Shown here: one piece after another, positions 23,201 through 34,332 of the stretch
Layout of the letters: each line of letters opens with the position of its first letter
Position numbering within the stretch: position 1 is the stretch's first letter
Assembly (NCBI GenBank): GCA_964036275.1
Contig: OZ038434.1
Location: 27,265,511 to 27,329,510 of the forward strand
DNA length: 64,000 nt
Source of the DNA: Litoditis marina
Lineage: Eukaryota > Nematoda > Chromadorea > Rhabditida > Rhabditidae
Reading direction: 5' to 3'
Translations under genes and position numbers: made by a program
Notes under the pieces: model-generated
What the model saw: only the letters and a program-made list of their open reading frames with translations
Told to the model about the DNA's origin: nothing
Databases searched by the model: none

Positions 23201-24041
23201 GTACCAATAGCCTGAGTATCATATTTCTGTCGTGAAAGACTAGCCAAAGCACTAATAATTTCACCGATTTGTCGTGGTTTGAAGTATATACGCAGCCTTT
23301 GTGGAACGAATCGAAAGTCCAATGCTTCACAAATTTTCAGTTCCATCTGAGTACGCACACGCTCTACACTTCGGTCTGTACGACGTCTATCAGCATTCTA
23401 CTGATCATCAGTTCAGTGTTTCGACTAAAATCATTGTCGGTCAACAGTAGTAACAACATCGAACGGTCTCTCTGGATAACTGGGGTCCTCAATTTCGCGT
23501 TTCACTCATTACAAACCGCGGAGCAGGTGAGAAAGTTCCTAAACTTGGTGATCGTCACTTGTTTTTAGTTCGGTCCGAGTGCATAACAGTTCTTCCGATG
23601 AACCAAACGTTAGTAGAATCAAACTACAAACATCACAGAAAAAATCTTCAAAACATACCATTCAAAGCATACAAATCGTTTTTTTATGAATAAAAACGAC
23701 GTGTACAATTGAAGCCTGCGTTCTGTAAAGCGATGCGTCTACAAACTAATTTATCATGATCACATTTCCAACCAAGCAGTTACTCACAGGTTCGGGGACA
23801 GTCTTTTGATAATACTGTTATGTTTTTTTCTTATTTTCAATTACAGGCTGCCTACTACTATCTTTCCCACAGCGACATCACCTCCACCGCCTACTATTAC
23901 GAGTTGTTCCAATACAGCTTCCTTATTGCTGATCTCATTGGTCTCAGTCCACCATGGATTTTGGTTTTGGTCAACAAAACCATCCGAGATGAAATACTTC
24001 GGTCGAACTCTGTCGCTAGAGTCGAAACTCTATCCAGATGA
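20263..24041 (+). CDS. SRG-superfamily chemoreceptor GPCR, gene A (341 aa)
   Basis: Six exons: 20263-20443, 20993-21096, 21784-21993, 22888-23037, 23341-23526, 23847-24041. All introns are GT-AG with phases 1,0,0,0,0 and the joined frame is open. Exon 1 encodes a roughly 50-residue, probably extracellular, N-terminus with an NRT glycosylation site, then the start of TM1, which continues in exon 2 (IPSLILYFET). Exon 3 carries the TM2-TM3 region and ends with the family signature FNRWTAVYFPL. Exons 4-6 hold the remaining membrane segments; exon 6 contains LSPPWILVLVN. The family is nematode-specific, with presumed ligand detection on sensory cilia. I read it as SRG superfamily (srg/srv-like) without being able to choose a class. 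It pairs with gene B. Intron 3 contains a TTAA MITE. Confidence 0.9.
21153..21163 (-). promoter_or_regulatory. E-box matching WWYCACSTGYY in intron 2 of gene A
   Basis: The minus strand reads TTTCACGTGTT. This extended E-box is known to drive chemoreceptor expression in ADL neurons of C. elegans, but normally upstream of the start. In an intron it may be chance. Confidence 0.2.
22030..22524. mobile_element. TTAA-type MITE, copy 2 (inside intron 3 of gene A)
   Basis: 487-bp relative of the 9145-9646 element, in the same orientation, starting AGGGACCGTACC and ending in a decayed ACGGTCT. It shares internal text such as CAGACGCGCAGAAATTGTCC. The left flank is TTGA, mutated from TTAA; the right is TTAA. 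It lies wholly in the intron and leaves the splice sites intact. Confidence 0.75.
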
Positions 24042-27000
24042 GCTGAGATCGAAACATTCGAATATCCACCAAAAAACGGGTAAACGTTTGCGTCACAGAT
24101 AGTGTTACAAAATATAGTGTTCTCCTTCCTCTTATAAATTCATTGCGGTTGTTTGAATTGTTTGCAGACATAATAAATTTGTACACTAACTTTAAAAATT
24201 GATCCATGTGATGAAAGGTCACTGTCCTGTTTACTACAGGCACACTGCTCTTTTTATTGGCAAATGTCAACAAGTCTATGCAATTCTGAGTTTTGAAATG
24301 TGATTTCATTCACAGAGTTCAACGTTTGCAGCACATTTCACATGTTTAAAAATCGAACTCTGATGTTAACAAAAAAGGTGCTGATGTTAGAGTTTTGCCT
24401 CGATTCAATTACGCTTCCAGTACTTCTCGAATTATTTTTGTCGCAGTTTTCGGAAACTGAATGCGAACCAAAGATTAAACGGATAAGTACACTGGGAATA
24501 GTTAGTTGAAATCATCTTAGGAACACCTAAACGAAATAAAAAAGTACAAATTGTCGTTCTGCGTTCTTCTCATTACATATGATATTAGTAGGAAAAACTG
24601 CACTGTTCGATTCGCGCTGAGACTGAGCGTTTTATGTTCAATTTCAGAGACTAAGTGAATTTTTTTTTGAATTTTTAAGCCCAGAAAAATAGTAGTTTCG
24701 TCCCGTTCCTGGGTCGATATATCCGAGAATTTCTCAGATGAACTGCAAAAAACACTCAGTGCTGCTTAGTACCAAACCGGCTCAACTAGTTTTGAGGCGT
24801 GAGTCGATTCAGTCTTCATTGGACATTGAAACCAAAAAAATGTCATGTGTCCAACTTTCAAATGTTTCATGCAAATCACGCTGACATAATCGCTTAAAAT
24901 TTATTCAATTTTTGTCAAAGACATTCATGTACTCGACACAGTGTATGCATGAACTAATGTATCACATGATGTTCTCTCAACTGCTTGCTTCATGTTCTTT
25001 TTGAACGAGGGAGAGCCAAGGTCTATGAGTGCAAAGAAACAAAGTCTAGATTAACGTGAAGTAGAAGATACGACAGTGCGATCGCCCACTGATATGCAAG
25101 TTCAACTGTAGTTCTGTGTAAGATCTGCTGTGTATTGCTTGATGTTGGTGCATTTCGTCGATATTTTCAATCGCTCCTGCGTAGCACGGTTGTGACTACA
25201 AGGTTCCGTTCGCAATCTTTCACGTACCCTCACGCGTTTTTTCTCTCATACCAATTGCATTGAGAACGTTTAGTGGATTTATGGCAGAATATAGCATAGT
25301 CCACACTGAGTCAAGGTTAGTCATATCAGAATAAAACCAAAGATCAACGCTCATAGATCGCGCGAATCAAAGTTGTACCAGATAAAACCTCTGCGGCGGT
25401 ATATTAGCTTTTCGTAAATAACCTCGTACTGCAAGGACGAGGTAATTAATATTGTATTGCGAAGTATTTTTTATGGAGTCACAGCACCTGTCCAGAACGA
25501 CACATTAAATAAAGTATGCCAAATAGCATGTTCAACTTGGAAAATGAATTCCTGCCTGCCCCCCATTAAACAAAAAGTGTTCTGTTCAGATTTTCTATCA
25601 TCTAAACATGTTGCTCTATTGGTCCAGCTTGCCAATTACAATCCGAATCGGTTTATTTCACAGAAAATATGGTTATTTGAACCCCATTTTCACTTAGCAA
25701 CGTTCGAACAGCATTGTTGAAAACGTTCTGAAAATTTTGAAGCCGTTCTATCTCTCAATGGGAAGAACTGAAACTACACCGATGTTTTGTTTTTTTTACT
25801 TTAACTCGTTTGTTCCTCAAAACACTGTGTAAAATACAATGTACATTTCATTCATTTTGTGAAGGTCTTAGCTTTTGTGAAATATCAGCTTCTTTGGGTA
25901 TCCATTGAGTTGAGGCTAGTTCCATGGATATCTCGCATTTTAATAACAACCTGCGTTTCTGACAAAGCGTTTCTGACGAGACAAAGTTCTCTGCTCTCAC
26001 ATTCTTCCAGGATACGAGTGTGGAAAGAATAATGTCAAGATAGACAGTTTTCTTGTAATTTTTAATGTATTTTCATCTCGATAAGCGCCCAAATTTGATG
26101 ATTTCGCTTGATGAGCAACGTAATCAAACTACAAATCCAGCTCGATAGGGCGATAGGCTTCTTAGGTTCATTTTGGTGACAGCAAACCCTATATAGAGTT
26201 TTTTTACATAATCAAACTAACGACGTTGCTGCATTCCGCGAAGAATGGAAATTTTTTTCTGTCCTTGATTCCTCTTTTTGACGATCTGATAGAGCGGTAA
26301 TCAAATATTAAACAACAAAAGTTGTAAAATTGATGTGTTTCTGCAAAATCAAGGAATGTATTTTCTGCCAAATGTGATAATGAATTATCCCAATTTCCAG
26401 TAAATCTATCTTCTCTAGAAAACGTCCTGTTTCACCTTTATTCTTCCCGGGATATTTTTCTCACTGAGTACTTGATGATTTGCGAATGAAATTGTTTTCT
26501 TAGTTCGTTTTACCCACTTATGACCGTCTACAGTAATATGCTCAAACTTCTAGATCTAAGTTTGGTATGTTGGCATTTTGGATTTTCTCCAAGTTCTGGT
26601 AGTGTGTTATCTACCTTTACTACTACAAACTCTGGAAATTTGAATGCAAACTGATGAATCACTCATCAGCAAAATATAATACTTGACGGATTACTGTAGA
26701 AGGACATCGGTTGGTGAAACAGAGATACTCAGGCCATAGCCTGTTAATTACAAATTCGCGTTTGGTCGAAACTGTATTGCATCAAATCTAGAGATATAGT
26801 GTGCCCCGAAGAGACGTCAGACGACGAGGGGGGAAAATCAATGTCTATGACACACGGTATGAACGCTAATAGGGAAAGGTCCAACGCAAAAAATCGAATA
26901 ATCTAAAACCGCTTCGTACAACATACGCGTTGCGGTAATTGCTAATAGAGCACGATAACAGTAAAAATTGAAATCAGTGATATGCAGATCAAGGCTTCTG

Positions 27001-27521
27001 TACATCGATTCTTGGCTAGCGCGCCGATACCAGTGATCCATTTGATTTGTGCGGGCCAAACTGGCAGCGCGCCAATAGTGATGGTCAGCCGTAAAACCAA
27101 GGAAATGAAATCGTGGCTCGTTTGGGAAGCGTTCATACCGTGGACAGTCACGCTGTGTAAACAGTAATTTACTGTTTTGCAACGACGCTTGTTCTGAGTA
27201 ACACCACTGACCGTACGTCCAAGCTCATTCCGCATTTCTATTCCAATCTGCGTCTCGTTTACCATACCCTATTTCCATGTACTTACATCTTTCTGGGATT
27301 CTAAGGTCGCGAAATAGTGAGGGAACGCAAGAGACGCAGACTTTGATAGAGGTGCCGGGATGTTCTAGCATACGTACTCAGCACTCTCTCGCTTATCAGG
27401 GTGTTTCGCGTTTCTAATCAGTCTCCTAGTTGAATATGAAGTTGCTATTGTTTTCATATAACCTTTGACGACAGAATTGTGGTTTTGAATACTCATATTT
27501 ACAGAACAGTATTCTGCAAGT
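24042..27521. other. Intergenic between genes A and B
   Basis: About 3.5 kb without a well-supported gene. Minus-strand frames at 26838-27265 are described separately. An inverted partner of the 20173 sequence lies near 26172-26216 (GGTGACAGCAAACCCTATAT). Sequences near 26500-26720 faintly resemble 19680-19760. Confidence 0.4.
26838..27265 (-). pseudogene. Possible frameshifted membrane-protein fragment
   Basis: Two overlapping minus-strand frames. 27265-26942 encodes hydrophobic stretches (FISLVLRLTITIGALPVW and LICISLISIFTVIVLY) and ends at a TAG. The other frame continues with ALLAITATRMLYEAVLDYSI. The amino-acid character fits a degenerate multi-pass protein whose frame was broken near 26945, but no family is recognised and both frames may be fortuitous. 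Confidence 0.2.
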
Positions 27522-30500
27522 ATGTTCGACTGGTACTTCGTAACATACGACGATTTTCTGTCTTCCGGAAAAGTTTTCCCGAAATTGTCTGGCAACCGCA
27601 GCTGGGCGTCAAACATAGCTCATTTCAACACGGAACTACTGGATGGTCCATTTTTCATGGAAAATGAAAAATTTTCTATTTATCTTCTCTCGGCAATAGT
27701 GGGTATGTTTATACCACGCTCACCGAGTATCAGGCAGATATTGTTTTGTTAATGTAAACTCATATTTTATCAGTTTGATCTCGGTGAATTGTGAGTATCC
27801 ATGATGAGAGCTAAGCAACTACAGAAAAAGCTCTCGATAAAAATGTTATGCTGAAATTTATACAAAACGATGACGTTATCCAAACTCACCTGCGCTAAAA
27901 CTAAATTGATGTTGTGAAAGTCATACTGTAGAAGTCCACATAGGAATGAAAAATACTATACTTTATTTAACTGACGTCTATATTTTTCAGCCTTACCATC
28001 GATTGTGCTCTACATAAAGACGATAATAGTAGTGAAGTCGTCATCTCTGGGCGCTCACCCGTTTTTCCGACACTACATCCTCGACGCATACATGGTATAT
28101 CGCGCGGAGCGCGAAGCGCTCTGCGTGAGTTGTCTTTGGTTTGGCCATTGCGGACTCGTTTTTTCCTTTTAATTAACAAAAATCTTCAAACATATTCTTT
28201 TTTTGAAAACTAAAAGGAGAGAACGTTAGAGAATCACAAATTGAACATTGTGTGAAAATTTCAGCCAAATCGGATTATTTTCGCCTGAGTTATGGTTTCG
28301 TGTCGTTGTTGAAAAGTTCCGCCGTAATTCGTCCCTCCTCCCTCCTCCCTCCTCCCTCGTCCCTCACGGAATTCTGTCCGCATCGTAGTGGAAAAACTAC
28401 TGAACCAATTTGGCTAAAATTTGAAACATCTATTCTATGGCAAAAGTTGGCTCGTCGCGCCAAGTATGAAATGTATATGTAATCTCTGGCGCCGGGCGCG
28501 GGCGCCAATAGGCGCCAAAAACGACTATTGGAAAAACTATCGAACCGATTTAGCTGAAATTTGAAACATGAGTTCTAATGCAAAATTTAGCATGTCGCGC
28601 CAAATATGAGATGTATAGCTCCTCATTGGCGCCGGGCGCGGGCGCCAATAGGCGCCAAAAACCACTATTGGAAAAACTACCGAACCGATTTAGCTGAAAT
28701 TTGAAACATGAGTTATAATGCAAAAGTTAGCCCGTCGCGCCAAATCTGAGATGAATACACCACCATTGGCGCCCGGCGCTGGCGCCAATAGGCGCCAAAA
28801 ACGGCAAAACACTATTTATCATCAACTAAAATGTTGAACACTAATAGAAATTGAATAACTTGGTGGAAAGTGTGAAAGTCTTTTTCCAAAACTGAAATTT
28901 TTCTTCTGGCGCTCGAACCAGGCGCCAGATGGCGCCAAAACCCAAACTCACGACAGCGTCAATGGAATCGTCTGAAATTCGGTACACTAAATAACTATCA
29001 CATGGCAAGTAAGATGCTCAATCTGAAAATCAAAAAAAGTTCTGTTGGCATTATGCGCTGGCGCCAATTGGCGCCAAAAATGGAAAAATATCAGTTATCG
29101 TCAATCAAACTGTTTCAAGTTAACAGATATTGAATATTCCAATGTGAAATAAAGATCCACAAATTCAAAATCGAATTTTATCGTCTGGCTCGGAACAGAC
29201 GCCAAATGGCGCCAAAAAAATCTCGTTTCGTTCTGGCGCAAGACGCGTGTGTCAATTGACGCAGGAATGAAAAAAAAAGTTTCAACGAAGGTTTTTGATG
29301 TGGTATTGGAAATAATGGCTATATTGTGAGTGAGTTGGTGTCTCTAATTGTACATTTGTCAATGGCGCCAATCCCCATCGCTTATCGCCGCTAAAAGCGG
29401 TGTACATGTCAATCGGAACGTTTAGCGTTTTTGTTCAGTTGTTGATAGTCACAGAGCCAGTAACCTGCGTTATATTACAACATCAGCAATTTTATGGTCT
29501 GCATTCGGCTTCGTGCACACACAAAACTGAGATTTCCATAATAATATAATGAGTTCACAAGATTCACTCTGTGAATAGGCAACATATGAAGTTGTAGGAG
29601 TACAACTAGCAAAAAAAGGACAATTAGTAAAAAGTGGGGAAACCAACAAATGTGTGAGTTGTGTTTGGTTCGACCTCGATATCAGCAAAAAGTGAACGAT
29701 ACGAATTGCTGTGATACTGTAGCAGGAGTATTCTGCAAAAATAGAACAATACAAATGTTGCACAATGGTTCACAACGCACGCATGTCGTCAAAGCACACA
29801 TGAAATACCCTTCGGCAATTTCTGAAATATCATGCGGGCTTCGTGAACCATTGTGCAACATTTGTATTGTTCTATTTTTGCAGAATACTCCTGCTACAGT
29901 ATCACAGCAATTCGTATCGTTCACTTTTTGCTGATATCGAGGTCGAACCAAACACAACTCACACATTTGTTGGTTTCCCCACTTTTTACTAATTATTTTT
30001 CATTTCTTGCGCGGTACCAATCCCTCAAAAACCTCATGAGATACCTCATGAGCAACATCTCACATACCTCTCATGAGATTCTATTTATTGCTATGCTATA
30101 ACACTGAAAGTTCGCGAGTAGCTGATGGGGTGTTTATCAGATTCTCATGATGCTGGTTGCTACGCTGTCGAATGATACTCCTATGATACTCCCAAATAAT
30201 TCCGTGCGTTTAAATTCCGTGAAAGTTATTCAAAAGGTTGAAAACCGTCATAGAAATGTTTGAATGCACACTGTAGACTCAGCAGAAAGAATTTCGACAA
30301 TAATACTATTAAAGGCACACTTTGATTCCGATATAAAAACCGCAAAACACCCTTTTAGTCATAATTCATCTTCTGGCTTTGATTAATAACATCGCCGTTT
30401 CACGAGGTGGATCAGCATTCATGTCTTTTCAATTTCGTATGAAGTATTATCCCACAAAGATCATTGTTTGTGTTCTCCAAACAAATTTATGCTGCGACGT

Positions 30501-32895
30501 GAACGCGAACGCAAAAACAACAATGTTGTAATAGTGGTAATCAGGAACTTCTTATAAAGCCATTCTCAGCGATCTAGATATCGCTACAGAAACAAGTGCA
30601 AACTTTATTTTGAAGTGTTGTAGTTCGAATGTGCTCCGTGACTTTAATGTAAGGATAAGCCGGGTAGCGAGATGAAACTACAAGCGCTATATAGTAAAAA
30701 CAGCAGAGGGCTCGATTGTTTGAGTGATGCGGAGTGAGCGGTCGTTGAGTAATTGCCAACAGGCGAAAGAGTGTGTAGATCAATGATACGCAGTCTGGCT
30801 GGCTTCTCGCCAAACCCCGTCTCTATAAATTCGATGGTACGGTGTCCACAACAAATTGACCAAACCTATATCAAATATTTTCTAGAACATGCTACTTCTG
30901 CTGCTCGATTGGCTGTGCACTCGACTACCAATATGTACCGTGTGCCGGTCCTGTGTCGTATATATGCCGCTCGGGTTTCATTTGACTTTTCTGTACTTCT
31001 TGTCGGTTTACATCAAAGTATGGCAACTGTTTTCGACGGCGCACACGGTTTTCAATCGATGGACGGCGGTGTACTTCCCACTGAGCTATGATAGGGTGAG
31101 GTTTTGTGAAAGTGGGAAGCAGAAAAAGATCATCTCAGAAACGGAAAACGTCGAGTTTGAATTGAAACTCAATTAAATAGTGGTAGCACTAGCTACACAA
31201 TGGAAATTTTCGTGACAAAACTCTCACTGTATTATTCGTATTCTTAAATTTGTAGTACGATTCCGTTCCATTTCGGTCAAAACTTGTAGATTATGGCGTG
31301 CATCAAAATCAAACTACAATGATGTTCTGGTTGTCTGCTATAATGTGTGATTCTGAAACGAGAACTACTAACAAGTGTGCGTCGACGACACTACAAAGTA
31401 CAAATACGTGCTAGACAGACATTTGTTACGAATAAAGGTCAACTGATCTGTAATGAACAATATTCAGCTGTGGAAATCCTATATTTATTTGTCTTGGTTT
31501 TCATTGTATTTTCTGACCCTAGCCAATACGTGGTACATTCTGCCATCGCAAGCGTATTTTCGATCTTTTGGAAAAGACTTGGGATCAGGCATGGACTATA
31601 CGAAACCCTTTAGCGATGTAGGTTGCAGATGTAGTCGATATCATTTTCACTACTACAAGACACATTAAAACTTTCATATGACTTTTTTTATAGGGCAAAC
31701 TTCAGCTCCGTCAAAATATGTTCGAAAACCCTGTGTCATAGTTAATAGGGAATCTTATCCGTTGAGAGAAAAACTCAGCACCGTGGCAATTTATCAATTC
31801 TCAAGAGTTCTCATAAACCATATTGTCGAACTAGCGAATTCATACTCCTCTAAATTTGGAACCAATATAATCGCACCAGAAGTTGCTTTGGTTTTTAATG
31901 AGATTGCTACCGAGACAAAACTTCATTTTTCTCTTCGCATGAAAGATTAATGCATACTGAGGATGGATATTTGAGTTTATCACGACTATTATGATTAGAG
32001 TCGTAATATTTCGCGTTTTTCAGTTTCGTTTGAGCTCTCACACCCTCTACTCGTCACTCTGCACGACGTTGATCAGCATAATTCTCATCGGAAGTTCGGT
32101 GTTCCGATTGAAGTCTTTGTCAGTGGAGAGCAGTCACCAAATGGAGCGATCGCTTTGGGTGATAGGGGTCGTAAACTTCTTGTTTCAATCCTTACAAACA
32201 GTTTCGCAGGTGAGAAGATCCCGGATTGAGAAAAATACATTCAACATACATTCGTTTGGGATTCGTTTTGCCATGAAACAACTTCACTAGCTAATTTTAC
32301 TCGTTTTTGATCCATAGTTTACGCGCAATAAACTTTATATTATTATTATTAATAATCAATATAATATCATGAGAAGTTTTATTTTATTCATGAGTTAGTT
32401 TCATAAGAAGCTGATGAGATTTGAGGGGGGGGGGGGGGTTATTTTCACAAATGGTTTTTTCCTATTTTGCATACATTTTCTGACGTGATGACCGGACTTG
32501 TTTTTTTTTGAAATTTAAAAAACTGAGGATTGGTTCGCTGCGAATAAATTCAGAAATGAATTTGAAATTGTCGATTTGAAAAGAATTGAAACTGAATCTT
32601 CGAATATCTTTGAAATTGATTGGAATTGGACTCGACTAAGTGAAAACTTTTATTAGATCATAACCTTAATTCTAATTCACAGGTTCTCTACTACTACCTA
32701 TCCAACAGCGAAGTCTCATCTGTTAACTACTACTACCTTGGCTTGCTATTCAGCTACGGCTTCGTGGTCTTTGACCTTATATGTCTCAGTCCGCCCTGGA
32801 TCCTTGTTTTGGTCAACAAAACAATTCGAGATGAGATAATTGGGAGAAAAACGTCGGATTCCATCACTAGAGTGATCACACTATCCAGAGGATAG
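27522..32895 (+). CDS. SRG-superfamily chemoreceptor GPCR, gene B (347 aa)
   Basis: Six exons: 27522-27702, 27991-28094, 30886-31095, 31468-31617, 32024-32209, 32683-32895. Phases match gene A (1,0,0,0,0) and the frame is open. Exon 1 is close to gene A's (MFDWYFVTYDDFLSSGK) and has an NRS glycosylation site. Exon 3 ends FNRWTAVYFPLSYDR, exon 6 carries LSPPWILVLVNKTIRDEI and ends with a short cytoplasmic tail. A possible spliced-leader acceptor (ATATTTACAG) lies 25 bp or so before the ATG. Intron 2 is unusually long (2.8 kb) and holds a GGCGCC-rich tandem repeat and a MITE. Intron 4 contains a 90-codon frame, and intron 5 a run of 14 G. Confidence 0.9.
28348..29245. repeat. ~140-bp tandem repeat with GGCGCC palindromes (intron 2 of B)
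   Basis: Copies of GGCGCCAATAGGCGCCAAAA and variants occur at about 28488, 28628, 28768, 28908, 29050 and 29187. Between them is a shared stretch containing TAGCTGAAATTTGAAACATG; a copy without the GGCGCC block precedes them at about 28381. The first three units are most alike. The GC-rich cores stand out in AT-rich DNA. A CCTCCCTCCT run lies just upstream (28338-28366). Confidence 0.85.
29622..29994. mobile_element. MITE-like palindrome, 152-bp arms (intron 2 of B)
   Basis: 29622-29773 and 29843-29994 are inverted copies (x pairs with 59616-x) around a 69-bp spacer. Outer ends read GTAAAAAGTGGGG. Because the arms are complementary, the same frame appears on both strands. No clear target duplication was seen; AATTA/TAATT flanks are ambiguous. 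Confidence 0.85.
31678..31950 (+). CDS. 90-codon ORF in intron 4 of gene B, possible histone-fold-like relic
   Basis: The frame fills most of the 406-bp intron. A long amphipathic stretch (STVAIYQFSRVLINHIVELA) followed by FGTNIIAPEVALVF resembles the helix 2 - loop 2 - helix 3 layout of histone-fold proteins, in which the third helix follows a T(I/V)xPxDV-like motif. It starts with ATG at 31678 and has an acceptor-like TTTTTATAG just inside. It could be an inserted gene fragment or chance. No family is assigned. Confidence 0.22.
   Translation: MTFFIGQTSAPSKYVRKPCVIVNRESYPLREKLSTVAIYQFSRVLINHIVELANSYSSKFGTNIIAPEVALVFNEIATETKLHFSLRMKD
32425..32438 (+). repeat. G14 homopolymer
   Basis: Fourteen consecutive G in intron 5 of gene B. 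Long G tracts are typical of Caenorhabditis genomes, can form quadruplexes and are deletion-prone. Confidence 0.95.
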
Positions 32896-33144
32896 AAGAT
32901 ATCATCGAATGTAAAGAACGAATATAGATTCGTTGTAGTTTGATCTTGCCCCGCAACAGAAGCAAACTGCAAAAATGAGCAGGATAGGGCAACAAAGATC
33001 GTACAAAGATCGTAAAGAGCGAAAGCTGAAGAGTCAGAAAATGGACAAGGGTTTCGTTTTCAATGATTTAATTTAATTTTTCGTGTAATTATGGTTATCA
33101 TTCATGCATTGTAGTTTGATCTGCATGTCCGGCAGTTATAGTGA

Positions 33145-33345
33145 ATGCCAAATTTATAAATTTCTGTCTCTCGCCGGAATCGAACCTGCGAGCAAAAGAT
33201 TTGTAGCAAAGCGCTGACCACTGCGCTATTAGAGCACATGACGGTCAAGCTTTAGAATCGAAGACATGCGTGCGTACACAGCGGAAAGTGAGATATACAG
33301 TACCCTCCCGCCTTTCCGTTGGCAACGACTATACTGTGAATCATT
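33145..33345 (-). mobile_element. tRNA-derived SINE-like element, family 1 (copy 2)
   Basis: Minus-strand copy with the family head (CGGGAGGGTACTGTATATC), the tRNA-like unit (TAGCGCAGTGGTCAGCGC for the A box; the B box is altered near 33180) and the tail TTTATAAATTTGGCATTC. Confidence 0.75.
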
Positions 33346-33914
33346 ACCGCCGGGAAATCAAACTACAACACCAGCATATTAAGCCAATATGCACCAACTT
33401 CTTTACTGTGAGCGACTTTTTGTATTTGTCTTTAGGTTTTTCGTAGTTCTTTATGATATTGAATGAAACTATGTTTTTTGAACGAAACTACGAAGCGTGA
33501 TAAAAAAACCAATTGAATGCTCAAGACTAGCATATAAAATTCCGAATCATCGTTAGCTGTTTTTCCGACATAAAACATTTGTGTGGGTCAATGAAAGGGT
33601 TGGACTACAGTTACTGAGTTACAATGAGATTCACAGCTGATAGCCTAAAAACTTTCAAATGAGTATAATAACACGTGTCGCACGTGCCAAACTCTCGCTC
33701 ATATTCAAATGATTAAAATAAAGTGAATTTGTTTCAAGTGCAAGTTAGGAACCATTCCGAATAATGAGCACTACGTCACGTTTTTCACATTCCAAGTGAA
33801 AACTCGAGTGGTAAACCGATTCGGAAAATCAATTCAAATCAAATCCACTTTTTCTGGCTTCCATGAACGAATTCGAATCAATTCCTCGGAGTTGCTGTTG
33901 ATTCTTCTGGGAAA

Positions 33915-34031
33915 CATTTCTGCCGATGCCGAGCCGGTTGGTTGCCGATGCCCTGCCAGAAGGATGCCGTTTTGACCAGTCAGCTCGGCGCGGGCAACTA
34001 ACCGGCATGGCATCGGCAACCAATCGGCGCG
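33915..34031. repeat. Imperfect GC-rich inverted repeat with GTTGCCGATGCC arms
   Basis: The text GCCGGTTGGTTGCCGATGCC near 33931-33950 is mirrored by GGCATCGGCAACCAATCGGC near 34009-34028, with a roughly 60-bp spacer. The same GCCGATGCCCTGCC word forms the perfect palindrome at 38525-38564, so both belong to one family of small fold-back repeats. Confidence 0.7.
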
Positions 34032-34332
34032 CCGCTGGATAACAATTAAGAATTTTCATTCGACTCGTTCTAACAAAAAATACCGAACGAAATCAATTCA
34101 AGGACTTTTAAGTTGAAAACAACAAAGACAGTCATATTTATTGAAATTTGACCAATACACGTGTTTTTCCGAGGTGAACAAAAACAAATAACAACATTAA
34201 AACATGATGGCAGGCCGAAGCAACGTTAGAACAACTGAAAGTGTTGGAATGAATTAATAACTAGAACAATATGAGATGAAGATCGATGAGGTGAAGTATG
34301 AGGTGAAGATCGACCACTTCCAGAGACGCTAT

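Larger units (their letters stand above)
32896..34332. other. Intergenic between gene B and the minus-strand gene
   Basis: Contains a SINE copy (33145-33345) and a GC-rich inverted repeat (about 33930-34031), both listed separately. No gene seen otherwise. Confidence 0.45.

Noticed and set aside
28252..28508. Overlapping ORFs near the CCTCCCT run
   Set aside because: They lie in intron 2 of gene B within tandem-repeat sequence and match only low-complexity composition.
29650..29966. Paired 94-residue ORFs on both strands
   Set aside because: Same frame seen twice because the MITE arms are complementary; no coding context.
32754..32972. Minus-strand ORF over exon 6 of gene B
   Set aside because: Antisense of a well-supported coding exon.
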